Below are positions 34,193 through 43,423 of a stretch of 64,000 nt of DNA, piece by piece. The notes below the pieces were generated by a model. The model saw only the letters and a program-made list of their open reading frames with translations. It was not told the DNA's origin and did no database searches. Within the stretch, counting starts at the first letter, position 1. Each line of letters begins with the position of its first letter. Source of the DNA: Terriglobia bacterium (lineage in GTDB: Bacteria > Acidobacteriota > Terriglobia > Bryobacterales > Bryobacteraceae). The stretch spans positions 42,458-106,457 of the forward strand of contig JAIQFS010000018.1 of assembly GCA_020073145.1 (NCBI GenBank). The letters run 5' to 3'. The position numbers and the translations under genes are program-made.

Positions 34193-34564
34193 GTGAGAGC
34201 AAAATCAGATTTAATTCCCGATTGCGATGTTCACGGCGAGCCGATGTATCGGACCGAGTGTCCGGCGCCGGCGCTGGGGCTGGAAGGAAGCCGCGATGTC
34301 ACGGTCTGGTGTTGTGATCGCGGCGGATGCGGGCGCTACTTCGAGGGTACGGTGGGATATCGCGACCGCGCCCCGGACGCCGGCGGCGGCCCTCCGACGC
34401 CGCGTTGCGTGCGCGAAGGGGCGTTCCTGGTTGTGCAGAGGGCTCTCGGCTCATGCATCTGCCCCGTCGCCGGCTGCACCACAGTTCAGGCATGGCGCGT
34501 TCCCGAATCGCCATCGACGCCCACGAGAGCGCCGGCGGTGATGGCTTTTTCCGCGAGCCGATAA
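34193..34564 (+). CDS. Small cysteine-rich protein, possible zinc ribbon
   Basis: A protein of about 123 residues from a GTG at 34193; a GTG at 34184 is the alternative. AAAAAGG is better spaced for the later one. Cysteine pairs occur in CDVHGEPMYRTEC, WCCDRGGCGRYFEG and, further on, CICPVAGC, a layout suggestive of metal-binding knuckles. The C-terminal 25 residues are Pro/Ala/Ser-rich and lack order. It follows the DUF6152 gene closely on the same strand. Function unknown; translation of the distal half is uncertain. Confidence 0.5.
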   Translation: MRAKSDLIPDCDVHGEPMYRTECPAPALGLEGSRDVTVWCCDRGGCGRYFEGTVGYRDRAPDAGGGPPTPRCVREGAFLVVQRALGSCICPVAGCTTVQAWRVPESPSTPTRAPAVMAFSASR

Positions 34565-34623
34565 AGCGGAGGCGCCGCTGGCCAACTTGCCTCCAGGGAG
34601 CAGCTGCCAACCGCTCCGCCCCC

Positions 34624-36249
34624 CTACGACGCCTGCTCCTGCGCGTATGCCAAATACTCCTCGTACGTGCCCTTGAAGTCCTCGATCTGCCCGCCCGTCA
34701 GATGCCAGATCCGCGTCGCCACTTCCTCGATCACGTCGTGGTCGTGCGTCACCAGCAGCACCGTTCCCTCGTACCGCTGCAGCGCGATATTCAGCGCGTT
34801 GATCGATTCCAGGTCCAGGTGGTTGGTCGGCTCGTCCAGCACCAGGAAGTTCGGCTTCTGTAGCATCAGCCGGCAGAAAATCAAGCGCGCCGCTTCCCCG
34901 CCCGAGAGCGCCGCCGTCGGCTTCAACGCGTCTTCGCCGCTGAACAGCATCTGCCCCAACAGCCCGCGCAGTTCCTCCTGCGAGGCCTGCTCGTCGAACT
35001 GGTGCAGCCACGCGATCGCCGTCGTGTCCTTGGCGATCGAATCCGTATGGTCCTGCGCGAAGTAGCCCACCGCCACCTCGTGCCCCCACACCACCTTGCC
35101 GCCGTCAATCGAAAACTCGCGCGTGCCCTCGTCCAGGTACCCCGTCCCGTTGCGGATCAGCGATTTCAGCAGCGTCGTCTTCCCCGCGCCGTTGCGCCCC
35201 ATCAGCGCGATCTTTTCCCCGCGCGCCACGCTCGCCGTGAAGTTCGGCACCACCTTCAGGTCCCCGTACGCTTTCGTCAGCCCCTTGCACTCCAGCGGGT
35301 GCCGCCCCGAGGGCCGCTTCATCTCGAAACGGATATACGGCCGCTGGATGTTGCTCTTCGCCAGCTCCGACGTCTGCAGCCGCTCCACTTCCTTCTTGCG
35401 CGAGGTCACCTGCGACGACCGCGTCCCCGCCGAAAATCGCGCGATGAACTCGTTCAATTGCGCGATCTTTTTCTCGCGCTGCGCGTTCTCGGCTTCGATG
35501 CGCGACCGAATCTGCGTCTTCGCCATCACCATATCGTCGTACCCGCCCGTATACATAATGATGGTCTGGTAGTCGATATCGGCAATGTGCGTGCACACGC
35601 TGTTCAGAAAGTGCCGGTCGTGCGAAATGACCAGGAGGACCCCTTCGTACTCGCGCAGATAGTCTTGCAGCCAGTGCACCGAGTCCAGATCCAGGTGGTT
35701 GGTGGGTTCGTCCAGCAACAAGGCCGGCGGCGTGCCGAACAGCGCCTGGGCCAGCAGCACGCGCACCTTCTGCCCGCCCTGCAGCTCGCCCATCTTGCGC
35801 TCATGCAGCGCCGCTTCCAGGCCCAGCCCGTTCAGCAGCACCGCCGCATCCGCCTCGGCCGTATACCCGCCTTCTTCCCCCACCGTGCCTTCCAACTCGC
35901 CCAGCCGCATGCCGTCCTGGTCGGTCAAGCTGTCGTGGGGTTTGGCGTACAGCGCGTCCCGCTCTTCCAGCGCCTTCCACAGGGGCCCGTTCCCCATGAT
36001 CACCGTGTCGATCACGCGAAACTCGTCGAAGGAGAATTGATCCTGCCGCAGAATGCCGACCTTCTTCGGCCGTGAGACCGAGCCCTGGGAAGGCTCCGTC
36101 TCGCCGGTCAGAATCTTCATGAAGGTCGACTTCCCCGCCCCGTTGGGGCCGGAGATCGCGTAGCGGCGCCCGGCGAGAAACGTGCACGTCACGTCCTCAA
36201 ACAGCATCCGGGCGCCGAAGCGCATGGAGAGTTTGTCTACCGAAAGCAA
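34624..36249 (-). CDS. ABC-F family ATP-binding protein (YbiT-like)
   Basis: A 541-residue protein with two tandem ABC domains and no membrane part. Domain one has Walker A GPNGAGKSTF, signature LQGGQKVRVLLAQALF and Walker B ALLLDEPTNHLD. The interdomain linker (about residues 240-310) is rich in charged helix (IEAENAQREKKIAQLNEFIA). Domain two has GRNGAGKTTL, LSGGEAARLIFCRLML and FLVLDEPTNHLD. ABC-F proteins act on the ribosome, relieving stalls or mediating antibiotic resistance. The length fits the YbiT/EttA housekeeping branch. The cold-shock protein gene is seven bases upstream on the same strand. Confidence 0.92.
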   Translation of the reverse strand: MLSVDKLSMRFGARMLFEDVTCTFLAGRRYAISGPNGAGKSTFMKILTGETEPSQGSVSRPKKVGILRQDQFSFDEFRVIDTVIMGNGPLWKALEERDALYAKPHDSLTDQDGMRLGELEGTVGEEGGYTAEADAAVLLNGLGLEAALHERKMGELQGGQKVRVLLAQALFGTPPALLLDEPTNHLDLDSVHWLQDYLREYEGVLLVISHDRHFLNSVCTHIADIDYQTIIMYTGGYDDMVMAKTQIRSRIEAENAQREKKIAQLNEFIARFSAGTRSSQVTSRKKEVERLQTSELAKSNIQRPYIRFEMKRPSGRHPLECKGLTKAYGDLKVVPNFTASVARGEKIALMGRNGAGKTTLLKSLIRNGTGYLDEGTREFSIDGGKVVWGHEVAVGYFAQDHTDSIAKDTTAIAWLHQFDEQASQEELRGLLGQMLFSGEDALKPTAALSGGEAARLIFCRLMLQKPNFLVLDEPTNHLDLESINALNIALQRYEGTVLLVTHDHDVIEEVATRIWHLTGGQIEDFKGTYEEYLAYAQEQAS

Positions 36250-36255
36250 GGGCGA

Positions 36256-36459
36256 TTAGGCCGGGCTGACGTCTTCCGCCTGCAGCCCTTTGGGGCCCTT
36301 CTTCACCACGAACGAGACGCGCGCGCCTTCATCGAGCGAGCGATAGCCGCTGGCCGTGATCGCGGAGAAGTGCACGAACACGTCCTCCCCGTTCTCTCGT
36401 TGGATGAACCCAAAGCCTTTGGCGGCGTTAAACCACTTTACTGTACCGTTTTCTTTCAT
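36256..36459 (-). CDS. Cold-shock protein (CspA family)
   Basis: A 67-residue single cold-shock domain with intact RNP1 (KGFGFIQ) and RNP2 (VFVHFSAI) motifs and the usual start [14 protein letters not shown]. It acts as an RNA chaperone. A TATACT hexamer on the minus strand at 36572-36577 predicts a leader of roughly 105 nucleotides, consistent with the long 5' untranslated regions of cold-shock genes. The ABC-F gene lies immediately downstream, which suggests co-expression of two translation-related factors. Confidence 0.95.
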   Translation of the reverse strand: MKENGTVKWFNAAKGFGFIQRENGEDVFVHFSAITASGYRSLDEGARVSFVVKKGPKGLQAEDVSPA

Positions 36460-36571
36460 GTTTCCTCTTGTTGATGTGTTTCTTTGATTTGAAGGCGGCT
36501 AATTGCGGGCAGACGGCGAGCAGGTCGGAGAAGTCTTTCCGTGAATTCGCAGAACGATCAAATGCACTTCT

Positions 36572-36577
36572 AGTATA
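36572..36577 (-). promoter_or_regulatory. Putative -10 element for the cold-shock gene
   Basis: On the minus strand this reads TATACT. Start of transcription near 36565 would give a leader of about 105 nt before the csp ATG. The -35 region is weak (TTGCGG with a long spacer). Confidence 0.4.
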
Positions 36578-36647
36578 CCACCCAGGAATCCCCCCATTCC
36601 GCAAGCCCCCCCCTGAAAAATAACAGCGGTCCGCCCGGCCCGCTACT

Positions 36648-37310
36648 TTACCCCTTCTCGTCTTCCCACCCCGTTACCGGGTGCCCCACGATCTGCGCCA
36701 GGCTCGCCGGCTTTTGGCGATAGGCCTGTCCCGGGGCTTTGTCGATTTCCTCCCGGTAGCTCATCCGCGGGCCCGGGTAGCCAATCAGTTGCCATCCGAT
36801 CATCCCCGCATTCCCCCCGTGCAGCGGGTCGCTGAACATCCCCTCGATGGTGTGCTGCCGCAGCAATCGGAAAAACGTCGAGGTCTCGATCCCCCGCAGC
36901 TTCTCATCGCGCGCCGCCGGCGCCAGACTCGCGAAATCCCCCAGCTTCTGGATCCCCTCGCGATAGATCTCCCGCGGCGCGGCCTTCCCTTGGTACCCGT
37001 GCTCCGGCACCGATTCCACAAACGGCGGCTTCGTATAGCGGTACTTGTCCCGCCCATACGGCCCGGCCAGTTGCCGGTCGATGTAAATCACCACGCCCGC
37101 CTCCGTCGCCCCCGGCCCGCTGGCGTCGCTCGGGAAGATGCGGTCGCAGGCGGCTTGTACCACCCGCGCCTCGGCCGAGGTGAAAAACCGCAGCGGCACT
37201 TTGATCTCTCCGGTCTGCGCCTGCATCCGCACCGGCTCCCCGGCCAGCGTATACAGCAGCACTCCACCCAGGCTCGAGCCCGGCAGCGTCAAAAATTCGC
37301 GGCGTTTCAT
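36648..37310 (-). CDS. Gluconate 2-dehydrogenase subunit 3-like Tat protein
   Basis: A 220-residue protein starting KRREFLTLPGSSLGGVLLYT, a twin-arginine-type leader. The body matches the small subunit 3 (PF13618-type) that accompanies GMC dehydrogenases: FFTSAEARVVQAACDRIFPS, VVIYIDRQLAGPYG and FFRLLRQHTIEGMFSDPLHG. It helps maturation or export of the flavoprotein. Its ATG overlaps the TGA of the upstream GMC gene (same strand), so the two form a complex-coding operon. No cytochrome c subunit gene is seen next to them. Confidence 0.88.
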   Translation of the reverse strand: MKRREFLTLPGSSLGGVLLYTLAGEPVRMQAQTGEIKVPLRFFTSAEARVVQAACDRIFPSDASGPGATEAGVVIYIDRQLAGPYGRDKYRYTKPPFVESVPEHGYQGKAAPREIYREGIQKLGDFASLAPAARDEKLRGIETSTFFRLLRQHTIEGMFSDPLHGGNAGMIGWQLIGYPGPRMSYREEIDKAPGQAYRQKPASLAQIVGHPVTGWEDEKG

Positions 37311-39058
37311 GCGAGTTCTCCTGGTTTCTTCAAGTACCGGTCGATCAACCCATCCGCCGCCCGCAGCGTCAGCGCCAGAATCGTCAGCGTGGGATTCCCC
37401 GACCCGTTCTGGGGAAAGGCCGACCCTCCCACCACCCACAAATTCGCCATCTGCCAGTGCTGCAGCCACGGATTCACCACGCTGCTCTCCGGCGCGGTCC
37501 CCATGATCGCCCCGCCATTGACGTGCGTGCTCTGGTACTGCGTCACCGTGTAGCGCTCCAGCAGCCGCGAATTCGGCGGCCCCACCCGCCCGCCCATCGC
37601 CTTGCCAATCTGTCCCTGAATCTGCCCCAGCATCGCCCCTTGCGCCCGCTCATGCGCCGTCCAGTCCAGCGTCAGCCGCATCAGCGCGTCGCCGTACTGA
37701 TCCTTATAAGTCGGATCCAGATCCAGGTAATTCTGCCGGTACGCCAGGTGCTCCGCCTCGCTGCTGATCGACGCCACCCGGTCGTGCCACGCCAGCGCCG
37801 CCTTCTTCCAGTCCGATCCCCACTCCGATTGCACTTCGCCCGGTGGAATCGCCCCAAACCCCCCAACCGGCCCTTCGCCCGTGCTCATCAACCGGATGTT
37901 GCCGCCCCGCAGCACTCCTGCAAAACGGTCCACCCCTTCTTTGCCGTCGAAATCGCTGATCCCGATTCCCAATCCGCCCGCACCCATGAACGCGTTCAGC
38001 GGCTTGTCCAGAAACACCCGCGTCGCCTGCGACACCTGATGCGTCAGGTTCTTCCCCAGCGTGCCTTTTCCCGTCGCGGCGTCGTATGGCTGCCCCACTC
38101 GCGACAGCATCAGCAGCCTGGAATTATTCAGCGTCCACGACGCCACAATCACAATCTGCGCCGGCTGGAAGACTTCCGCACCCGTCTCATCCCGGTAGGT
38201 CAGCCCCGTCGCCTTGCCGTCTTGATGCACCACCCGCCGCACCGAGCATCCCGTCCGCAGCTCGAAATTCTTGCGCTTCGCCAGCAGCGGCATGAGTAGA
38301 TTCGTCGGCTGCGCCTTGGCCCCGATCATGCACCCGTACCGCGTGCAATACCCGCAGTACGCGCACCCCGTGCGCGTCACCCCGTCGGGGTTGGTGTAGG
38401 TCCGGCTGAGCGTCGCCGTCGGCACCGGATACGGATGATAGCCCAACCCGCGCGCCGCCTTCTCGAACAACGTGGTCGCGTACGTCTGCTTATGCGGCGG
38501 AATTGGATATTCGTGCGACCGCGGCCCCTCGAACACGTTCCCGCCGTCCACCGCCTTGCCCCCGAGGTTCCCCGCCCGGCCGCCCACCCCGATCATCTGC
38601 TCCGCCCGCCAGTAATACGGCTCGATCTCCTCGTAGCTGAGCCCCCAATCCTGCACCGCTAGGTTCTCCGGCAGCGTGCCGCCGTGCTTCTCCCGCAAAA
38701 ACGACGCCAGCCGAAAAGCCTCCGGGTAAAACCGGTACGAGATCCCGCCCCAATGCTCGCCCGCTCCGCCCACTCCCGTCCCCGGGTTGAAGGACCCATA
38801 CTGCCGGATCGGCACGGCCGCCGCCTTCGCCGAGTGCCGGTGTGTCGCCGTCTCCTCCGACAGGTTCTGCATCATGCGAAACCGCAGCGCGTAGTCCAGC
38901 TCATCCATCCCGGCGGCGTAATCGGCAAGCTTGCGCGGTTGCCCGCGCTCCACCACCAGCACCGACAGCGACGTCCGCGCCGTGATCTCCTTGGCCAGCG
39001 TGAGCCCCACGAAACCACCGCCCGCAATCACTACGTCCACCGGTTTGATTTGCGGCAT
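37307..39058 (-). CDS. GMC family oxidoreductase (large subunit)
   Basis: A 583-residue FAD-dependent dehydrogenase. The dinucleotide-binding motif VVIAGGGFVGLTLAKEITAR is at the N-terminus. The C-terminal GMC signature holds the catalytic His/Asn region: STHVNGGAIMGTAPESSVVN and LWVVGGSAFPQNGSGNPTLT. It also has GTGVGGAGEHWGGISYRF and a cysteine-containing segment GCAYCGYCTRYGC near residue 240. It would oxidise a sugar, sugar acid or alcohol and pass electrons to a membrane or periplasmic acceptor together with the subunit 3-like protein. The substrate is unknown. Confidence 0.9.
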   Translation of the reverse strand: MPQIKPVDVVIAGGGFVGLTLAKEITARTSLSVLVVERGQPRKLADYAAGMDELDYALRFRMMQNLSEETATHRHSAKAAAVPIRQYGSFNPGTGVGGAGEHWGGISYRFYPEAFRLASFLREKHGGTLPENLAVQDWGLSYEEIEPYYWRAEQMIGVGGRAGNLGGKAVDGGNVFEGPRSHEYPIPPHKQTYATTLFEKAARGLGYHPYPVPTATLSRTYTNPDGVTRTGCAYCGYCTRYGCMIGAKAQPTNLLMPLLAKRKNFELRTGCSVRRVVHQDGKATGLTYRDETGAEVFQPAQIVIVASWTLNNSRLLMLSRVGQPYDAATGKGTLGKNLTHQVSQATRVFLDKPLNAFMGAGGLGIGISDFDGKEGVDRFAGVLRGGNIRLMSTGEGPVGGFGAIPPGEVQSEWGSDWKKAALAWHDRVASISSEAEHLAYRQNYLDLDPTYKDQYGDALMRLTLDWTAHERAQGAMLGQIQGQIGKAMGGRVGPPNSRLLERYTVTQYQSTHVNGGAIMGTAPESSVVNPWLQHWQMANLWVVGGSAFPQNGSGNPTLTILALTLRAADGLIDRYLKKPGELA

Positions 39059-39098
39059 GACCCTCCTTTGCGGCCGCCCAGGCCGCCTCAGGGCAGTA

Positions 39099-39104
39099 TA
39101 TGCT
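39099..39104 (+). promoter_or_regulatory. Putative -10 element 6 nt before the start codon
   Basis: TATGCT ends six bases before the GTG at 39111 of the RidA-like gene, again predicting a leaderless transcript. Confidence 0.35.
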
Positions 39105-39110
39105 ACTGGA

Positions 39111-39494
39111 GTGCGTCATCTCATCTCTTCCGGATCGTCGTTCGAACAGGAAATCGGCTACTCCCGCGCCGTGGTCGACGGCAATTGGATCTTCGTCTCC
39201 GGCACCACCGGCTTCAACTACCAGACCATGACCATCTCTGAGGACGTTGTCGAGCAAGCCGAGCAGTGCATGCGCAACATCGAGCAGGCCTTGGCCGAAG
39301 CCGGCGCGCGCTGCGCGGACGTCGTCCGCGTGCGCTACATCCTCCCGCGAGTGGAAGACTTCCAGCCTTGCTGGCCCGTCTTACGCCGCTACTTCGGCCA
39401 GTCCCGCCCCGCCGCCACCATGATCTCGGCCGGCCTCTTGGATCCCCGCATGAAAATCGAAATCGAAGTCACCGCGAAGCGTTCGGGGCTCTAG
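39111..39494 (+). CDS. RidA/YjgF family protein
   Basis: A 127-residue protein from a GTG at 39111, the codon where RidA-like sequence begins (RHLISSGSSFEQEIGYSRAV). Typical blocks follow: GNWIFVSGTTGFNYQT, then EQAEQCMRNIEQALAEAG, DVVRVRYILPRVEDFQP and the C-terminal ISAGLLDPRMKIEIEVTAKR with the substrate-contacting Arg and Glu. RidA proteins deaminate reactive enamines/imines or bind small ligands. It is divergent from the GMC operon with about 50 bases between. Confidence 0.9.
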   Translation: MRHLISSGSSFEQEIGYSRAVVDGNWIFVSGTTGFNYQTMTISEDVVEQAEQCMRNIEQALAEAGARCADVVRVRYILPRVEDFQPCWPVLRRYFGQSRPAATMISAGLLDPRMKIEIEVTAKRSGL

Positions 39495-39528
39495 CCGATG
39501 GGGCGGGGATTCGCACCGCTCTCCGCAC

Positions 39529-40215
39529 TCATCCTTCCACCATCCGCAGCCGCAAGTGCCGTAAGTCAGGCAGCAAGAAATCCGGCGCCAGTGCTTCCAA
39601 TTCCTCCGGCGGCGTAATCCCCGTCTTCACCGAGATGCTGCGGATCCCGTTCGCGCGCGCCGCCAGAATATCGGCCGTCGCGTCTCCAATCAGCGCGACC
39701 GCCGCGCCTTTGCCGATCCACCCGCGCCTCCGCGCTTCCCCAATCGCCATCCGCGCCAGCCCCGCCCGCGTGGCCGCCATCTCCCCAAACGCGCCGAACC
39801 GGAAGTACTCCCGCAGCCCCGCGCGCTCCAGCTTCCGCCACCCGATGCGCGTCAGATTGCCGGTCACCAGACCCAGCAGCAACCCGCGCCGCGTGAGCCT
39901 TTCCAACACCGGCCTCACTCCCGGACAGTGTTTTCCGTGCAACACCGGGCAGACCCGCAGATAGTGCCGTTCCGCCGACCGCATTACCTCCGGCATCGCC
40001 GCCCGGATCCGCGTCCGCGAAGCCCCCGCCTGCCGCATCATCAGCGTCAGAATGTCCGGATCGAGCATCCCCTGCACCGGAATCCCGTCCGTCGTGGTCT
40101 CCAGACCGGTCACGCGGCGGATGCCGTGGACCAGCGCCTCGCGGTGATGCGGGCCGGCGCGGCGCACCAGCGTGCCGTCGATATCGAACAGAACCAGCGC
40201 GCCAGAGGCCTCCAC
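39529..40215 (-). CDS. HAD-superfamily phosphatase
   Basis: A 228-residue haloacid dehalogenase-like hydrolase. Motif I is VLFDIDGTLVRRAG, motif II Thr lies in LLLGLVTGNLTRIGW, the Lys-containing region is WRKLERAGLREYF, and motif IV is VALIGDATADILAARANGI. A helical cap is inserted after motif I, as in phosphoglycolate phosphatase-like enzymes. The substrate is unknown. It is divergent from aguB, with 38 bases between the start codons. Confidence 0.88.
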   Translation of the reverse strand: MEASGALVLFDIDGTLVRRAGPHHREALVHGIRRVTGLETTTDGIPVQGMLDPDILTLMMRQAGASRTRIRAAMPEVMRSAERHYLRVCPVLHGKHCPGVRPVLERLTRRGLLLGLVTGNLTRIGWRKLERAGLREYFRFGAFGEMAATRAGLARMAIGEARRRGWIGKGAAVALIGDATADILAARANGIRSISVKTGITPPEELEALAPDFLLPDLRHLRLRMVEG

Positions 40216-40253
40216 GAAACTGTCATCATACCAGCCGGTGCCGCCGCTACAAT

Positions 40254-41141
40254 ATGGATGTGCAGCGATCCAAATTCCCCATCGGCCTCATCCAGATGGC
40301 CTGCTCGCCCGACCCCGGCGAAAACCTGGCTAAGGCCGAATGGCGCATCCGCGAGGCCGCCGGCAACGGCGCGCAAATCGTCTGCGTGCAGGAACTCTTC
40401 CGCTCCCAATATTTCTGTCTGGAAGAGAATGCCGCCCTCTTCGACCTCGCCGAGCCCATCCCCGGTCCCACCAGCGAAAGCTTCACCCGCCTTGCCCGCG
40501 AACTGCAAATCGTTTTGATCGCGTCGGTCTTCGAGCGCCGCGCCGCCGGCGTCTATCACAACACTGCCCTCGTCTTCGATGCCGACGGTTCCCTTGCCGG
40601 TACCTATCGCAAGATGCACATCCCCGACGACCCGCTCTATTACGAAAAGTATTACTTTACCCCCGGCGATCTCGGCTTCCGCGCCTTCGACACCCGCTAC
40701 GGCAAGCTAGCCGTCCTGGTCTGCTGGGATCAGTGGTATCCCGAAGCCGCGCGCCTCGCCGCGCTCCACGGCGCGCAGGTCCTGTTCTATCCCACCGCCA
40801 TCGGCTGGCATCCGGCCGAAAAGGCGCAACACGGGGCGGCCCAGCACGACGCCTGGCGCACCATCCAGCGCTCCCACGCCATCGCCAACGGCCTCTACGT
40901 CGCCGCCGTCAACCGCGTCGGCTACGAAGGCAAGCCCGATCACGGCCTGGAATTCTGGGGCGGCTCGTTCGTCGCCGATCCCTTCGGCCAGGTCCTGGCC
41001 GAGGCCTCCCAAGCCAACGAAGAGACCCTCATCGTGGAGTGCGATCCCCGCCGCATCGAAGACGTCCGCCGCAACTGGCCCTTCCTGCGCGACCGCCGCA
41101 TCGACGCCTATGCCGGAATCTGCAGCCGGGTGATCGATTGA
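40254..41141 (+). CDS. aguB: N-carbamoylputrescine amidase
   Basis: A 295-residue carbon-nitrogen hydrolase. The catalytic triad is visible as Glu in VCVQELFRSQYFC, Lys in GTYRKMHIPDDPLYYEKYYF and Cys in LAVLVCWDQWYPEAARL. The PDDPLYYEKYYFTPGD and WHPAEKAQHGAAQHDAW segments are characteristic of AguB. It hydrolyses N-carbamoylputrescine to putrescine, ammonia and CO2. The partner agmatine deiminase gene overlaps its stop codon. A TACAAT hexamer directly abuts the ATG; if it is the -10, initiation might use the GTG two codons later. Confidence 0.93.
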   Translation: MDVQRSKFPIGLIQMACSPDPGENLAKAEWRIREAAGNGAQIVCVQELFRSQYFCLEENAALFDLAEPIPGPTSESFTRLARELQIVLIASVFERRAAGVYHNTALVFDADGSLAGTYRKMHIPDDPLYYEKYYFTPGDLGFRAFDTRYGKLAVLVCWDQWYPEAARLAALHGAQVLFYPTAIGWHPAEKAQHGAAQHDAWRTIQRSHAIANGLYVAAVNRVGYEGKPDHGLEFWGGSFVADPFGQVLAEASQANEETLIVECDPRRIEDVRRNWPFLRDRRIDAYAGICSRVID

Positions 41142-42169
41142 AATTTTCCAGCCCGCGCGCCGCCGGCTTCCACGTGCCCGCCGAGTGGGAACCCCACGAG
41201 GCCACCTGGATCGCCTGGCCGCACAACCGCTCCGACTGGCCCGGCCGATTCGCGCCCATCCCCTGGGTCTACGGCGAAATCGTGCGCCGGCTCAGCCGCG
41301 TCGAACGCGTCCGCATCCTCATCGAAAACGCCGCGCTCCAACAGCAAGCCCGCCGCGTGCTGCGCAAAGTCGGCGCCGCCATGGAAGCCGTCGAGTTCTT
41401 CCCCTGCCCCACCAACCGCGTCTGGACGCGGGACTACGGCCCCTTGTTCGTCAAGAACCGCCGCGGCGCCGTGGCCCTCACCCACTGGCGCTTCAACGCC
41501 TGGGCCAAGTATGACGACTGGCGCGCCGATGCCAAGGTGCCGGCGTTTCTCGGAAAGAAACTGCGGCTGCCGGCCTGGCCGGCTCAGATGGTGCTGGAAG
41601 GCGGCAGCATCGATGTCAATGGCGCAGGCCTGCTGCTGACCACCGAAGAGTGCCTGCTCAGCCCCATCCAGGCGCGCAACCCCGGCAAGTCCCGCGCCGA
41701 AATCGAGCGCGCCCTGTGCGACTATCTCGGCGTCCGCCGCGTCATTTGGCTGAAAAACGGCATCGCCGGCGACGACACCCACGGCCATATCGACGACATC
41801 GCCCGCTTCGTCTCTCCCGGCACCGTCGTGGCCGCCTGGGAAACCGACCGCTCCGATCCCAACTACGCCCCCCTCGCCGAGAACTACCGCCTGCTGCGCA
41901 CCGCCGGATTGCGCGTGGTCAAGCTGCCCATGCCGCGCCCTCTCGTTTTCGCCGGCCGACGCCTCCCCGCCAGCTACGCCAATTTCTATATCGCGAACGG
42001 CCTGGTGCTGGTCCCCACGTTCAACGATCCCCACGATCGCGCCGCTCTCTCGGTCCTCGCCAGACTTTTTCCCGGCCGCGAAGTCACCGGCATCAACTGC
42101 ACCGACCTGATCTGGGGCCTGGGCGCCCTGCACTGCATGACCCAGCAGCAGCCCAGGCAGGGGGCGTAA
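41138..42169 (+). CDS. aguA: Agmatine deiminase
   Basis: A 343-residue PPAD-type guanidino-modifying enzyme that converts agmatine to N-carbamoylputrescine and ammonia. It shows PAEWEPHEATWIAWPHNRSD, CPTNRVWTRDYGPLFVKN, VLEGGSIDVNG, the catalytic-His segment GDDTHGHIDDIARFV and the nucleophile Cys in GALHCMTQQQP. Translation most likely starts at a TTG that overlaps the aguB stop (TTGA), because no ATG or GTG precedes the conserved domain in frame. Together with AguB it completes putrescine synthesis from agmatine. Confidence 0.93.
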   Translation: MKFSSPRAAGFHVPAEWEPHEATWIAWPHNRSDWPGRFAPIPWVYGEIVRRLSRVERVRILIENAALQQQARRVLRKVGAAMEAVEFFPCPTNRVWTRDYGPLFVKNRRGAVALTHWRFNAWAKYDDWRADAKVPAFLGKKLRLPAWPAQMVLEGGSIDVNGAGLLLTTEECLLSPIQARNPGKSRAEIERALCDYLGVRRVIWLKNGIAGDDTHGHIDDIARFVSPGTVVAAWETDRSDPNYAPLAENYRLLRTAGLRVVKLPMPRPLVFAGRRLPASYANFYIANGLVLVPTFNDPHDRAALSVLARLFPGREVTGINCTDLIWGLGALHCMTQQQPRQGA

Positions 42170-42196
42170 GGCTCCGCCCTGCTGGCACGCCGCTGT

Positions 42197-43423
42197 TTAC
42201 TCGTACCGCAGCGCTTCCACCGGATCCAGCGCCGCCGCCCGCGCCGCCGGCCAGATCCCGAAGAACAGTCCGACCCCCACCGACATCCCCACGCCCGCCG
42301 CTGCCGCCCACAGCGGCACCGCCGTCGGCAGGTTCGAAAACGCCAGCCGCGCCGCAATCGAGATCAGCCATCCCATCGTCAGCCCCAGAATGCCGCCCAG
42401 CGCCGTCAACACCACCGCCTCCGTCAGGAACTGCAGCACAATGTCGCTCCGCCGCGCCCCCACCGCCTTCCGCACACCGATCTCCCGCGTCCGCTCCGTC
42501 ACGCTCACCAGCATGATGTTCATCACCCCGATCCCGCCCACCAACAGCCCGATCGAACTCAGAATCACCATCACCAGCGCCACCGTGCCCGTCACCCGGT
42601 GAAAGTCTTCAATCATCTGCTCGGCCGTCGACATCGAAAACGTGTCGGCGTCGTTGTACGGTACGTGCCGCACCACGCGTAACGCCGCGCGCACCTCGTC
42701 CTGCGCCTTATCCAGCATCCCCTCGCGCGCAATGATCACCAGCATGTGCTCGCTCGCGTTGGGGAACATCTTCCGCATCGTGAAGTACGGAATCAGAATC
42801 CGCGTGTCGTCCTGGCCCGGTAGCTGCGAGGCCGGACGCGCCGCCACCCCCACTACCTGCATCGAATGTCCGTCCACCAGAATCCACTTCCCGATCGGAT
42901 CCACGTTGGGCAGCAGTTGTTTCTGCACGTCCTCGCCAATCACCACCACCGGCATGCGATGATTGCTCTCCAAATTGCTAAAAAAACGCCCCGCCTTCAT
43001 CGTCGTTCCGCCAAAGGCGTAGCCCTCTTCCGTGCCCCCCATGTCGATCTGGTACATGTCGTTGCCTTCGTACCGGGCCGTGTGAATCCCGTTCAGCGGA
43101 AATAGGTACGGGCTCACGTGCTCCACCGACGGGCAGCGTTCCTCCACCGCCCGCGCCTGGTCCAGATCGAGCGGCTTGCGCTTCAGTTCCTCCGGCGTCC
43201 AGTTCCCCATCGCGCTGCCCCGCAGCACGATGATCGTGTTCGGTCCAAAGCTCCGCAGCAGGTTGCTGATGGCCGTGTCCAGGCCCGCGATAATCGAGCC
43301 AACGCCGATCACCGCGCCCGTCCCGATAATCACCCCCAGCACCGTCAGGAACGAGCGCAGCTTGTGCGCCCGCACTGTCCCCAGCGCCAGGCCCACCCCC
43401 GAGAACAGCGAGGCGCGCGTCAC
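42197..43423 (-). CDS. MacB-like ABC transporter permease
   Basis: A 408-residue permease of the MacB/FtsX class. Helix one (LRSFLTVLGVIIGTGAVIGV) is followed by a large periplasmic MacB_PCD domain (VEHVSPYLFPLNGIHTARYE; VVVIGEDVQKQLLPNVDPIG; MQVVGVAA). Three C-terminal helices hold the conserved GVMNIMLVSVTERTREIGVR and KAVGARRSDIVLQFL coupling segments. Such permeases need a separate or fused ATPase for tripartite efflux or lipoprotein-type mechanotransmission; none is encoded next to it. It starts four bases inside the upstream paralogue. Confidence 0.9.
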   Translation of the reverse strand: MTRASLFSGVGLALGTVRAHKLRSFLTVLGVIIGTGAVIGVGSIIAGLDTAISNLLRSFGPNTIIVLRGSAMGNWTPEELKRKPLDLDQARAVEERCPSVEHVSPYLFPLNGIHTARYEGNDMYQIDMGGTEEGYAFGGTTMKAGRFFSNLESNHRMPVVVIGEDVQKQLLPNVDPIGKWILVDGHSMQVVGVAARPASQLPGQDDTRILIPYFTMRKMFPNASEHMLVIIAREGMLDKAQDEVRAALRVVRHVPYNDADTFSMSTAEQMIEDFHRVTGTVALVMVILSSIGLLVGGIGVMNIMLVSVTERTREIGVRKAVGARRSDIVLQFLTEAVVLTALGGILGLTMGWLISIAARLAFSNLPTAVPLWAAAAGVGMSVGVGLFFGIWPAARAAALDPVEALRYE

